A DNA stretch of 64,000 nucleotides from Linanthus parryae (GCA_023055425.1 JALGPY010000002.1:121160088-121224087); one strand, 5' to 3'; shown: positions 38,745 to 49,831, counted from the stretch's first letter. Notes: generated from the letters alone by a model not told the origin. Program-made: numbers and translations.

Positions 38745-39055
38745 GTAACTTGACATGTAGAGTATTAGAGTGGAGTGATGTGATTACTCATGTTGAGTGT
38801 TGAATTGGATGTGACTACTCATATGGAGTATAAAAATGGAGTGATGTGATAAGTCATGTAGAGTGTTGGAATGGTGATATGACTACTCATATGGAGTATA
38901 AAATGGAGTGATGTGACAAGTCATGTAGAGTGTTGGAATGAATGATGTGACTAGTCATGTTGAGTATAGAAGTGAGATGATGTGACTAGTCATGTTGAGT
39001 GTTGGAGTGTATGATATGGAGTGATGTGACTAATCATATTGAGTGTTGAAATAAT
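38745..39055. repeat. Minisatellite-like array, about 33-36-bp unit, roughly nine copies
   Basis: The unit is variable and built on GTGATGTGACTAGTCATGT followed by TGAGTGTTGGAATG. It repeats across the segment with substitutions such as ACTCATATGGAGTATAAAA. Confidence 0.85.
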
Positions 39056-39317
39056 TTTACTTTACTTGAAAAGACTACACAAATGTGTGATGATTGCCAA
39101 AGTTGGCTTGAGTATTTTGTAAGCAAGTTATGTCTAGTCATTTAAGAGTATGATGATAACTATTGATTTTTTAGTTTGCTCATACAATAATGTTCTAGTC
39201 ATGATATATGGCTTGTTATTATAGCTTCTTTGTGGTCCATATTGATAAGAGATGGTAGAAAATAGTCATTGAGTCCATATATATACATATTCCATTTATT
39301 TTTCTACACTTAGAGTA

Positions 39318-39567
39318 CAACTCCGTCCCACCTCTAATGCACCATTTGAGGTGGGACTAAAGACAAAAAATGATGGTATTTTACTGCTTTGTCCTCATAA
39401 GGAGGAAACAATTACACGTCATTATCAAAAGATCACAGCACATGTGGGGTATTAATGAGGGTATTGTTGCCATTTAACCAGTTTAAGGTTACCAAAAAGG
39501 AAATTCTTAAAGTTGAGTGGAGGTCCAAATAAGGAAATGGTGCATTAGAGGTGGGACATAGTGGTAG
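39318..39567. mobile_element. Stowaway-like MITE in the gypsy-like unit
   Basis: CCCACCTCTAATGCACCATTT at 39327-39347 is the exact reverse complement of 39535-39555. Outside this, the ends are CAACTCCGTCCC at the left and CTACCACTATGTCCC in reverse at the right. TA flanks both sides (39316-39317, 39568-39569). The length is 250 bp and it is non-coding. Confidence 0.85.
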
Positions 39568-39943
39568 TAAAATAACAAGTTTTGGTCATGTTTTGAGAGG
39601 CCATCCTCTCAAATTCGGGAATAAACTAGGAAAGTGTGATTGATTGGACAAGATAGCTTGAAAATGAGAAATGTAAAGTGTGTAGGGGAAATAAGCTTGA
39701 CGGGACAAAAGAGACATGACTAGCATGACTAAAGGTAGGAAAATCATGGGGTCTTAACCTTATGTAAAGCATGAGCCTAACCCTTCCCTACACTAGATGT
39801 ATATGCAACTTATGTACCTAACATATTAATACATAGTAACATTTTAGGGATATCTTCATACCATTAACCTTAATGACTCAAATTGAATTCTTGTCTCAAA
39901 TCACCAATTTACCCCTACTCTTAAAACGGGGTATTACAACCGC

Positions 39944-40048
39944 GGAGGAGAACGCGAAGTTGACAGCCCCTAACACACACGAAGAAGTGTAGAAAGCTCT
40001 TCATATGATGGCCCCTTACAAAGATCCGGAGATTGATGGGTTCCCACC
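39944..40048 (+). pseudogene. Plus-strand LINE ORF2, short piece between two insertions
   Basis: The translation reads ENAKLTAPNTHEEV then a stop, and ALHMMAPYKDPEIDGFPP, the conserved step of plant LINE ORF2 just before RT. It joins in sense to 23698 on the left and 40822 on the right. Confidence 0.82.
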
Positions 40049-40811
40049 TATGTCACATGGAGTGGGAGCGGGGGCGAGAGCGCGACAGTGACAAATGTTA
40101 AAAATGTTTATTTTGAAAGCGCCGCGAAAGCGTCATGAATATATATATAAAATTATACTTTATGTATATAAGTCCACAAGTATACATACAAATGAATATC
40201 TAGTGTACTTGGAGGCATAACTTATATTAGTTTTTGTATTAGTTTCCTTGAAAAAATCTTCTTTATGTTTCTTATTTTTGCCAAAATATTCATGTTGTGT
40301 TATTTAGTATTCTAGCAATTCATTTTGAAGTGGAGGGAACTGTTGGGTTTTGTCCTGTACATGTACAGATGAGAAGATGACTTGTAAAATATCAATATAA
40401 GTAGTCCCACATCGAAGCTGAAGCCGAGATCTTCACCACCGTCGCTATATATGTATAACTTCATCATCTCAATTATGAATTGGAGTCCCACACCGGTTGC
40501 TTGAAAGAAGTTCAAGTTAGAACTCCATTATCAATGTTATGGTGGGTCGTTATTGGAAAGTCATTGGCCCAGTGATGTGGGTTGTTAGCTTTTAGTTTAA
40601 GTGGGCCATCGGAAGGTTCATATTAAAAAAGCCTCGTGTATTTATATGGTTGAGTGCTTAATATTTTATAAAGTTCCAATCGCCCCTTCTGTTTCATAAT
40701 TCGCGCCCTGGCTATTCTGGATCGCGTTTTACATGCGAGTTTGCCTGAAAAGCGCCAAAGCACGATTTCATAGCGGGAGCGTAGGGTGGTTTGGACGCTT
40801 TAGGTGGTCAA
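40049..40811. mobile_element. 763-bp insertion with perfect 10-bp target duplication
   Basis: GGTTCCCACC flanks the segment at 40039-40048 and 40812-40821, and the LINE reading continues across if it is skipped. A 9-10-bp duplication suggests a Mutator-like element, but no strong terminal inverted repeat is visible. Both ends are rich in GGGAGCG and AAGCG motifs. The interior is AT-rich, with an AGTCCCACATCG motif at about 40405 and a TATATATG box about 36 bp further on. Confidence 0.7.
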
Positions 40812-40821
40812 GGTTCCCACC

Positions 40822-43450
40822 CGCGTTCTTTCAGAAGATGTGGGCGACAGTGGTCAGGAGGTTACTCAGACGCAATTCTGAATGATGTAGAAGAGGTATC
40901 ATCACTAACCACACTTTGTTAGTTTTGATTTCTAAAAGTAAGCAACCTCGTCGGTCTGGTGATTATAGACCTATTAGCTCGTGCATCGAGATTTACAAGA
41001 TTTTTTCCAAAGCAATTGCTAATTGTCTCAGATCTGTTATGGATAGAATTATCTCGCGTAATCAGAGTGTGTTTGTGCCGGGTCGGATCATTACGGACAA
41101 TTTTGTGGTTGCTTACGAGCTGATTCACTCTATGGATAAGCGTACGAAAGAAAAGAAGGGGATGATGGATTTTAAGGCGGATATGAGTAAGGCTTATGAT
41201 AGAGTCGAGTGGAAGTATCTAGAGGCGGTTATGATAAGGATGAGCTTCGACCAAAACTTTACCTCGCTAATTATGAGATGTATCTATTAGGTTTGTTGTT
41301 CCTTTGTTTGTACTGATGAGGTTGTTGGGAATGCAATTCCCCGACGAGGTCTTCGGCAGGGGTGCTCCTTATCACCCTATTTATTTATGTTATGCACTGA
41401 AGGATTATCTCATTCTCTCTTGACTGCTAGAGGGAATGGATCTATTTCTCCCATTAAGGCTTTGGGATAGCCCCCCAGTGTCGCACCTCTTGTTTGCCGA
41501 CGAAAATATCTTCTTTACGAAATCCAGTTACTCCGAAGTCCAGGCTCTTATTTCTATTTTGCTGGATTATGAAAACGTTAGGGTCAACAGAGTGATCTGC
41601 AGAAATCGTCAGCTATGTTCTCGGCTAATGGTCTACAATCAAGCCGAGAATCACTTTGTGTGGTGGCAGGTGTTCAACTGGTGCAGATGTTTGATAAGTA
41701 TCTGGGGCTACCTTTGAAGGTTGGGAGATCGAGATCAAAGCCTTTTTCATGTATCTTGGAACGGTTCAGTAGGAGAATAAATGGTTATACGGAGAAATTT
41801 TGTCTACGGCGGTGAAGGAGATCCTCATTAAGGCAGTCATTCAGGCAATTCTGAGCTATACGATGTCGTGCTTCCAACTCCCTCTGTCTCTTTGCGAGAA
41901 GATTGAGTCCCTGATTTTTTATTTTAGGTGGAATCGTAAGGATGTAAGGGAAATTTATTGGGTTGCAGATCGTATGAATAAGTCAAACGATTCGGGTGGT
42001 GTGGGCTTCCGCGACCTTCATTCGTTTGATCTTGCACTCCTAGCAAAATAGGGGTGGAGGATTCTAAGGAAGCCAGATTCTCTCCTGGCGAAGGTTCTTA
42101 AGGCCAGATATTTCTCCGCTACGGAAGTTATGGATGCAACTCTTGAGAATAATCCATCACAAGAGTGGAGAGGGGTGGTTGCAGGAAGGGCAGTTTGGAA
42201 CGAGGCCTTTCAGACTATTTGAGATGGTTCAACTTTTAATGTGTTCAAAGGCCGATGGATCCAAGGTGTGTTCTTCCAAATCTACTAATTCGCAACTCCG
42301 AGTATCGGATCTTATTGATATTGTTACTCACCAATGGAGTAGGGATCGTCTGGAAGCTAAACATAATAGTGTGGACGTTGAAGCAATTTTGCGAACTGAC
42401 CTTCCATAACCGAATATAGGGACTCATGGTCGTGGTTCTTTGATAAAAGGGGTTATTATTCGGTAAAATCGGGCTATCACACCGCCGTGGATATGAAGGA
42501 CAATGTACGTTCTGGTGAAAGCTATGGCCCTAGGGACATATTTTTTATGAAACTGTGCAGTTCATGTGTCCCATGTCGTGTTGTTTTACTACTTGGCGTG
42601 TTTTTCACTAGGTACTTCCGACAACCGCAAATCTGGCTAAACGAGGGGTAGACGTTCTATTGGCCTGCTCATGGTGTCATAAGGAAGCGGAGATGGAGGA
42701 ACATACATTTTTGCGGTGCAGAAAGATTTTTACAGTTTGGGATATAGTACTGAGCGAACGATCGCGGCACAAATCCCACAGTGACAACAAGGAATGGCTT
42801 TATGATTCTGTATGTGTTCTAACAAAGGAGGATAGAGCTTTGCTGGTACTTACTGTTTCGATTCTGTGGAGACATAAAAATTTGAGAATTTTTGAGCGAA
42901 AGGGTTGTTTGGTTGAGGTGGTTGAGGAGCAAATCAAACTGGCAACCAAAGAATACCAGTCCGCTGTCGAGAAAACGCCTGCAAAAGGCCAACCTGATTC
43001 TGGAACGGTCTCTGTGGGCTGGCAGGTACCACCCTTGAGGTGGGTGAAACTTAATACCGATGGGGCTTGGAGCCGAGAGGAAGAAAAGGAAGTGATAGGC
43101 GCGGCGCTAAGGAGTCACTTGGGCCACTTTATTGCGGTCCATGGCTGCAAAAATTCAGTGGGTATCGGATTTTCACATTGCCGAAGGGATGGCACTCTGA
43201 GAAGGTCTACAACTTGCGACTCGGCTGAGAATTGATAGAATCCAGGTTGAGGTGGATTTTCAAATGATCGCCACTCAATTAATTGGTGCAAGTTCCGATA
43301 AGAAACTAGTGATGCTGGTCTCGACCGCTCTTATTTTGGAGTTATAATGTCAGATTGTCGACGACTTCTCCAACCTTTATCGGATGTGGTTGTGGGTGAT
43401 AAGTTAGCGCATTGTTATGCACAACATGTATGGTTTGTTATTAGAGGATA
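40822..43450 (+). pseudogene. Plus-strand LINE ORF2: RT, zf-RVT, RNase H
   Basis: The frame at 40916-41290 covers the RT fingers and palm (SGDYRPISSC, NQSVFVPGRIITDN, ADMSKAYDRVEWKYLEAV). After a stop come GLRQGCSLSPYLFM near 41350 and the polymerase box at 41484-41513, here LLFADENIFF with the second catalytic Asp changed to Glu. The thumb is at 41690-42050 (YLGLPLKVGRSR; SGGVGFRDLHSFDLALLAK). The zinc-binding domain is at 42660-42760 (CSWCHKEAEMEEHTFLRC). The RNase H start LRWVKLNTDGAWS is at 43035 and its end near 43410. At least four stops or frameshifts inactivate it. There is no poly(A) tail before minus-strand LINE sequence resumes near 43490. Confidence 0.9.
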
Positions 43451-43489
43451 ACAGAGTCATGAACGAATATAACCCCTGACTGAGAATAG

Positions 43490-44096
43490 AGTTGTACTAT
43501 CCAAGATTTGGTTCATCAGAACCCAAATTAAAGAAATTATCTTTTGTCCAAAAAAAGACTGAATAAAAAGATAAGGTGATAAGGGTTCACATTGTCTAAC
43601 TCCACAAGTAGGTGAAGATAAGGACCTCGTTGACCTTTCCAAATAATAGAGTAAGTTTTGGAAGTGACACATGCATGGAAAAGACGGATGAAGGGGACAA
43701 GAAGGTGAAGTTTAAAGAGGGTTGAAAAAATCCAAGAAAGGCAATCGTAGGCTGAACCCATGTTTGCCTTTCTTTTCATAAATTTTATGAATGGCTTTTT
43801 TTGCTAAAATGATATGGTCTGCCGCTCGAAATGAAACATGCTTGATTAGGTGCAATCCAATCATCTAACCAAGGACGAAGACCATTAACAAGGATTTTTG
43901 CTAAAATCTTATAAATAGTATTATAAAAACCTATGGGTTCAAAGTCCACCGCAGTTTGGGGAGGATCTTTTTTTGGGATTACAACTAATAAAGTTTAATT
44001 AATGTCTGTGACAACTGACCCGACGTAAGACAAGAATTAAGATATAATAGAAGGTTCGAAGAAAGGGTGTCCTAAAACTATTGAAAAGGTAAGGGT
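43490..44096 (-). pseudogene. Minus-strand LINE ORF2, N-terminal RT part
   Basis: Reading leftward from 44096, KILAKILVNGLRPWLDDWIA and NQACFISSGRP give the RT fingers at about 43930-43830. SAYDCLSWIFSTLFKLHL at about 43755 is the palm (first catalytic Asp present). GVRQCEPLSPYLFI at about 43620-43580 is motif B (GDP changed to CEP). The continuation with FFADD is at 22978-20955. Frameshifts separate the blocks. Confidence 0.85.
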
Positions 44097-45531
44097 GATA
44101 ATCGTCATGTCCCAGACTTTTTGACAGACTCCAACCGCAAGTGCACGGTTGTCACTTGTAGTAATAAATTCCGGAAGATCGGGTTGTCGTACCCAAGAGA
44201 CTTCTTTCAAATTAGTTGATATTTAATAGCCTCGTGTCAGCAAAGCGTGTTGTTTGTTTTCATAATTCTACTAAAATTGAAAAAAAGACAACTATCCCAA
44301 TTAATACGATGAATTACTTCACGATTAATGAAGATTGATTTGTAGAAGTTTCTTAATAAGTTGACAAAGTTAGGATATCTCTATGGGTCACTAGGTATTT
44401 CACGCCACGTCGGATTTATGTTTTGATAAAACGGTGTTGTGTTGTCTAGTTAAACGAGAACTCATATGTTGAATATTTCTCAACCAACACCTATATTTAT
44501 ACTATCAAAGTCTATGTCTCTAGTCTAATCAAGTTTAAACATCCTTTATGATCATTAGACTGCTCTTAGTTCTTAGCTACTAGCAAGATTTCTCAACCCT
44601 AGATACGGCTAATGTGTGTTTCAAGTTTCCGGGCAATAAATGTTGATTTCTCTAACATTCAAAACCTAGCACAATCCTGTTAATACGTCTAACAGTAGAA
44701 AAGATTAATGATAATCGTAAAACACACAGAAATAAACAAAAGATCATCAATTAAGCTAGAAAGCGTGAAAGCAAATCCAGAAATCTCAAACCATGGTGAT
44801 CAAAACCTAGTTCCCTACGAGATATCTTGAGATACGAGTTTAGCTACGCAAAGACATGATAACAATACAAGTTTTTATGATCATAATCCAAAAACAAGAG
44901 AAAAGACGGATTTTTAGAAGTCAAACGAATGATTCCAAGCTTCCTCTAGCAATCTCCAAGCTCCTACGCAAGAATACTCCAAAAACTAGCTCTAACCCGT
45001 TCTAATATGTTTTCATAGTGTTTGGAACAAGTTACAAGTAATTGCACAAAATCCCCAAATGGATTACTAAATCTGCATGTCTTCGTGGGAAGGTCTTCGT
45101 GCGAAGACTGTTCTTCTTCGTGCGAAGATCTTCCTATTTTGATAATGCAAGCATGCACAAGAAGACTTTCTCTGCATTTCTGGATTTTGGCTAAGTACTT
45201 CTCTTCCTGCGAAGAGACTGTGCCATCAGCTTCTTTTCTTCTTTTCCTTGAGTCCTTCCTTGAGTCCTTTGTTTCCGAAGCTTGTCTCTTCATCCTTGTT
45301 GATCCTCGCGTCCTATTTCCTGCCAACCACAACCCAAAACACGACCCCGCGGTCATACCACAATAATAGCTTCCAAATATACAAGAAACGCCCGGATTTA
45401 ACAATTAACGCTCAAAAACTCAAGTTGCACAGTTTAAGCATATTATACTCGAAAGACGACAAATTCTCCATGGTAAGCGCACAAAATGCGGACAAATAAG
45501 TAATAAAATAACTCCGAAAATGGAGTTATCA
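44097..45531 (-). mobile_element. LTR of a non-coding LTR element inserted in the minus-strand LINE
   Basis: The segment starts TGATAATCGTC and ends GGAGTTATCA, with 6-bp inverted ends TGATAA/TTATCA. Outside the right end the sequence ACTACCCCCACACTAC is, in reverse, a polypurine tract (GTAGTGTGGGGGTAGT), so this is the 3' LTR of a minus-strand element. The motif CCGCAAGTGCACGGTTGTC near its left end is common in a plant gypsy/LARD LTR family. Repeated CTTCGTG(C/G)GAAG steps lie at about 45079-45135. The frames on both strands are translations of LTR sequence. Confidence 0.7.
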
Positions 45532-46690
45532 ACTACCCCCACACTACATTTTTCTCGTCCCGAGAAAATATCCAAACTAAAATTCCCTTTCTCAAACTTA
45601 CTTCCTCAACTCAATTCAATTCTCAAATTCCTTTTGCATACATTCCCAATTATCATTGCATACATTCCTACGCCATTTGCATACTCACACCAACATTGCA
45701 TACGAGTCCGAGATGACAATAAAACCACAAACTACCTTGTACTAGCCGACACGACTCGATTATTCACAATGCAACTACATGCAAATGCAATATATACAAT
45801 GAAAGTATTAAAATAACAAACAATTTTTTTTCTTTTGCGAGATTGGGCAACCTCAATTAGCTCAAACCGGTTATCATGGAGTGATGAGAAATCTAGGAAC
45901 AAGTCGTGAATTGAAACTAAACTCGACAACAAGAATTTCCCTTAGATCGTATAGAGAGCCTAGCTTTACTAGTACAAGAGTAACCTACCTCTTTGCATGC
46001 GCCGACAAAGTAAGGCGCTACGCTAGGCTAAGCCACGTTCAAGGTCCGAGCTCCTAATCCACTAATGGGTTAGAATGATGAGTCTTAGGGACATAAAGAT
46101 AATCAAGATAGAGCAAGTCCTAAAGCGTCACATTCTCACATTTAAAACCACATCTCACACACCCTCACCACGATGATAGAAACCGCAAACCGAAACTCAC
46201 CGTCTCCGCCCCTCGATTCCCTCAAACCCCAGTACAACTATGATCTCCGCGACCACCGTCATGAAACGCACACGAAATGAATGCCGCCGTTAATGAAGTA
46301 GTTGCTTCCACCACTCCTTCTCCGGTAAGCTCCCATTTATTCCTTTATTTAATCTCTCCTTTTGTTCTCTCTCTCCTTTTTTTTTCTTTTCATGATTTTT
46401 TTATATATATATTTTTCGAAATTCCCAAAATGCTACAACAAATATCCTGAGTGGTCTTCCAAGAGTAAAGCCAAACAAATATGAAAAGGAGGAGGAAATA
46501 ACCAAAGCGATGAAATTATCACAAGCAAAATCCATTCCCCCCAATCTCAATTAAGTACACGGTGCTAACAAACGAACCGCAATCAATCAAAGCACATGTA
46601 TGGGGGTGGAGTCGTCAAAAGTTCAATCTCTTTGTTCATAGTCAATAGTTGACACCCCCACACTAGAATACATCCATGTCCCCTCTCAAG
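45532..46690 (-). mobile_element. Internal 3' region of the same LTR element, no coding capacity
   Basis: The sequence following the polypurine tract has no gag or pol frame. A second CACCCCCACACTAGAA motif occurs at about 46654-46670, near the border with the LINE ORF1. The LINE endonuclease domain that should lie between ORF1 and RT is absent, so this insertion was accompanied by deletion or only part of the element remains. Confidence 0.55.
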
Positions 46691-46693
46691 TAA

Positions 46694-48570
46694 TCAAATG
46701 AATGTAAGTTTCGTGCCTATTCCAACTGCTCCTCCGACACCTAGATGATGAAAAGAAACAACCCTAGAACGAACCACCAATGAAAAACAACCAACCCCAA
46801 TTTCGTGGAGACTGGAAGATGTAGTGGCCTGTAGGGGATTCACTTTTGTCGCTATCGTCGCCAGAGTGGGGCTGGTGGTGGAGATGACCCGGGATGCTAG
46901 TGGAATCGGTGCCACATGCAAGTAGTTATGTACCTGATCCAACACCCATGGCGCCAAGGTCTGAGGATGAAGGGGAATGTGAAGAATCAGAATTGGTTCC
47001 TCGATACCATCCGCCTTGTAGAGGAAGATCAGAGGATTGAACGGATTGACCACCATCGATTGTGGCATATGGATGGGTGATAGTGCGGTATCAAGGTGTC
47101 CATTCCCTCCGCGAGGAACGTTCGCTTTGGGTGAGTGTGGGGTGGAGATTGGGTGCCGGAGTGGTAGTTGTGGACCGGAGAGGGTAACAGAGTCAACATT
47201 CTTAGAGCTAGGCAGAGAAGTAGCAGAGGGAGGAAGTGTGTTGGTATATTTGTTGTGTATAACAGAAGAACATAAATCAGAATGAGTGGAAGATATAGTC
47301 ATTGGTTTCATATGGGAAATCGCATATACAGTATCATCATGATGGAGCACATTTTTTTAGAAGGCTTTTGCAAGTCACCTACATTGGGAGTCCCATTGGT
47401 ATAATGAACCCTAATATCACTAGGTTCAGGTGGAAGTGGCAAAGTTAAAATTTTACCACTAGTTAATTTAGAGTTACCTATAGGACCTTTGTAGAAAGAT
47501 TGATGTTTATCAGAAAGTAGGCCAGAAGCTAATTTTTTCTATTTAAATTTTTTTCTTGTTACTTCCATCTAGGGTCCATATTTAGTCGGCACCAATCCAC
47601 CATCAAAAGTACCAACCGCGTGGTTAGAAAAGGCTTTGTTGTCAATTTCAGAGGACACGTGTGCCTCAGTGGATTTTTTTCCATGCACCGATTATGGTGT
47701 TTGTTTGGTTTGAGTACACACGATTTTTGAATGACTAATCATGCCACAACTATAGTAAAAAGTTGGTATATTTTCATCGATGTTTTTTTAAAAAAAAATT
47801 TGCGCCGGTATTGTGGAGCGTAAAGGTTTAGAGAGGTCGAGCTGAACACATACTCTTGCATACTTTCCACAAGTATCTTTACATGTAGAATTATCAATGC
47901 GCAAAACCTTACCTACTGAGGAGAAAATCTCAGTAAGAGCACGTTTATCAAAATATTCAATAGGTAAATCTTGGAGACGTATCCATTCATGCATAGAATG
48001 AATTTTGCAGTATCAGACTGGAAATTGGGCACCCATTCCTGATAAAAAGACAATAATATCACAAATACCAAGGTCCTTCATGTAAAGCACGAGAATAATC
48101 TTCTAAGGTTAAAAATGGAACAGTGTAGGAACCATGATCAATATCAATAATAAAAAATGGTTCTTTAGTTTTCCAAATACCTTTCAGCCGATTATGTATA
48201 TTGAAAATGGTCGTATCATGTCCAATAATTTTGATGATAATGGAAAGATCCAATTTAGAAAGTAATTGAGCATATTACTCTGGAGATAAATGAAAGATAT
48301 TATGTACTTCAATTTCAAAAAAATAAAAGATTCAGAAAGTTGAGAACTTCATGTTGATGATGACAAATTTTGACCAAAAGATGTTGGGTAACTCACTAAA
48401 GTATATCCTTGCAGAGCATCGCTAAAAAAAATCCCTTGTTGGACCCTGACCACTGAAGTAGGAAAGTAAGATTCTTTTTCGGTCACATCATCTCTGTGGT
48501 GTGTGTCCTCAGAACATGCATGTAAGATAGGGTGATCTTCTTCCATGTGCTTAGCAACATCACATGTCAT
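46694..48570 (-). pseudogene. Minus-strand LINE ORF1 (DUF4283 and zinc-knuckle gag-like protein)
   Basis: Reading leftward, the N-terminal part is at 48570-48349. The DUF4283 core with IWKTKEPFFIIDI and FLTLEDYSRALHEGPWYL is at 48253-48059. The conserved WIRLQDLPIEYFDKRALTEI segment follows at 47994-47788. A CCHC knuckle at about 47780-47705 reads FYYSCGMISHSKIVC, with the first Cys replaced by Tyr. The Pro/Ser-rich variable tail with a 218-residue frame is at 47350-46694. Stops and frameshifts separate the parts. ORF1 precedes ORF2 in plant L1 elements, which fits the minus-strand order seen here. Confidence 0.85.
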
Positions 48571-49054
48571 ACCATGACCTGCTTCAGCAATATTAGTGGT
48601 ATAGTCTTGTGCTAGTTATTCATCTGTGGAAGTGTAGGAGGTGGAGTAGAGAGCGGAGGTGAGTTAGAGAGAGAATCCACATGGAATCGTGTTTTGCTTA
48701 CTCCTTGTTGCAACTAAAGCTAAAAGCATCCACTGTGGTGAATACTAAAAATAGAGTATGTTATTCTAAAAATAAAATAGAGAGTATCTTCGTGGGTTAC
48801 ACAACTCAGCAGGTAGTTGAGTTTTCTACCTTTTAGCTTGCAAAATTTAGCAAGCATCTATCCTCTACTTTATTTAAAACGAGAAAAAGAGGAGTTTAGC
48901 TAGTGTTGAGTACTATTGGAGAGTTTATATAAAATTTAAATTTCTAAAGTAGAAAATCAAGATTCAAACTAAAACATAAATAAATTGTTTCAATGGATTT
49001 CACAAAAGGTAGGGCTATAGTAGTACGACAAAGTAAGAGTATTTGCCTATTCCT
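48571..49054. other. Sequence upstream of the LINE ORF1, no gene
   Basis: The first part may be the 5' UTR of the minus-strand LINE. The rest, about 48720-49010, is AT-rich without a recognised element. Confidence 0.4.
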
Positions 49055-49258
49055 TCGGGGTGTAGTTAAGTTGACCGAGTTCGCATTCTTGAGACTTTGG
49101 AAACTTTCTTAGAGGTATCGAGTTCAAATATTGGGACAATCCAAGGGATGCATCGTGGTTTCCTCAGTTGCAAGCCTTTCAGTCTGGATTTTCTCAAGTT
49201 GGTTTATCCCTTTAGAGCGGTTTACGGGATATTAGACTATAAGAGGGGGGGGGGGGGC
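49055..49258 (+). mobile_element. Probable tRNA-derived SINE (Au-like)
   Basis: GGGGTGTAGTTAAGTTGACC at 49057-49076 contains TAGTTAAGTTG, an exact fit to the A-box consensus TRGYNNARNNG. About 50 bp further, GAGTTCAAATATTGGGAC (49120-49137) is a decayed B-box. The 3' part with AAGCCTTTCAGTCTGG and TTTACGGGATATTAGACT resembles the tail region of Au-type SINEs. It ends at a run of thirteen G instead of a poly-T or poly-A. No target duplication was identified. Confidence 0.42.
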
Positions 49259-49269
49259 AAAGTGTCTAG

Positions 49270-49735
49270 GTTCTTTAGCATTAGTATCAAGCACACTTAG
49301 TTGATTGGGAAGATTGACAATAGGGTGACATGTAGTTTGATATGTAGATTGACATGTGCTAGATCGAGCTCTACTCAATGAACGCTTAGTACATGGTTTG
49401 CTTAAAAGTGGGATTTGCTTAGAATGAAACTTACGCAGTGGATTATAGAGTTTATTCCGTTCAAACAATCGCACGTTAGGAATTACTAGTCCATGCTTCA
49501 TGCTTATTGGTGACCTCTTGGACCATGATTTGGTTCGTTGGGCCGCTAAGCTATGATATGCTAGTTGGATTCTTTTTGGTCTATTATTTGCTTGCTTCTC
49601 GAGTCCGTCTGTTCTTAGCCATGGATGCCGGGTCAAAATAATTATAAGGACAAGAACTGCACAGTGTTTGGGAGGTTTCTTGGTTTGGAGGTCAAAGATT
49701 CATGGCTTGATCAAGTGGAAGTTGCATGATAAGGT
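49270..49735. repeat. Direct repeat, copy 1 of 2
   Basis: The block begins TCTTTAGCATTAGTATCAAG and recurs at 51906-52356 with roughly nine in ten bases alike by eye. Shared landmarks are AGATCGAGCTCTACTCAATG, TCATGCTTATTGGTGA and AGGTTTCTTGGTTT. No coding frame is shared. The class is unknown; the pair could be LTRs of a 2.6-kb element or a segmental duplication. Confidence 0.85.
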
Positions 49736-49831
49736 TCTGCCATAGAGATTAGGCCATGTAGTTCATTGGCCCATGTTAACGTTAACCCCACTTCTGCCTT
49801 CGTGTGATGGTTGGTGTTGTCAATAGGATAT
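49736..49831. other. Spacer between direct repeat copy 1 and the LTR-like block
   Basis: No feature was seen; it may be the remainder of the repeat unit, which cannot be tested because copy 2 is cut by copia-A. Confidence 0.3.

Larger units (their letters stand above)
23699..39938 (-). mobile_element. Gypsy-like LTR composite without gag-pol, hosting a copia element
   Basis: The segment starts TGTAACAACCCCC and ends CGGGGTATTACA. It is flanked by ACCAC (23694-23698) and ACCGC (39939-39943), a 5-bp target duplication with one mismatch. In reverse it begins TGTAATACCCCGTTTT, a start typical of plant Ty3/gypsy LTRs. Removal of the copia insertion (about 25546-35795) leaves about 6 kb with no gag or pol. 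It divides into two LTR-like units of near 3.0 kb that abut at 36953-36959 (TGTCACA). The units share blocks, for example CTCAAATTCGGGAAT with an AGATAGCTTG block at about 36625-36675 and 39616-39660. This suggests a large non-autonomous (LARD-like) element or tandem LTRs. Confidence 0.65.

Noticed and set aside
40400..40560. A functional snRNA gene downstream of AGTCCCACATCG
   Set aside because: No U1-U6 hallmark sequence or terminator follows at the expected distance; the motif alone is not enough to annotate a gene.
45022..45816. Frames on both strands in the LTR and its internal region
   Set aside because: They overlap each other, lie within LTR-type sequence and show no conserved motif.
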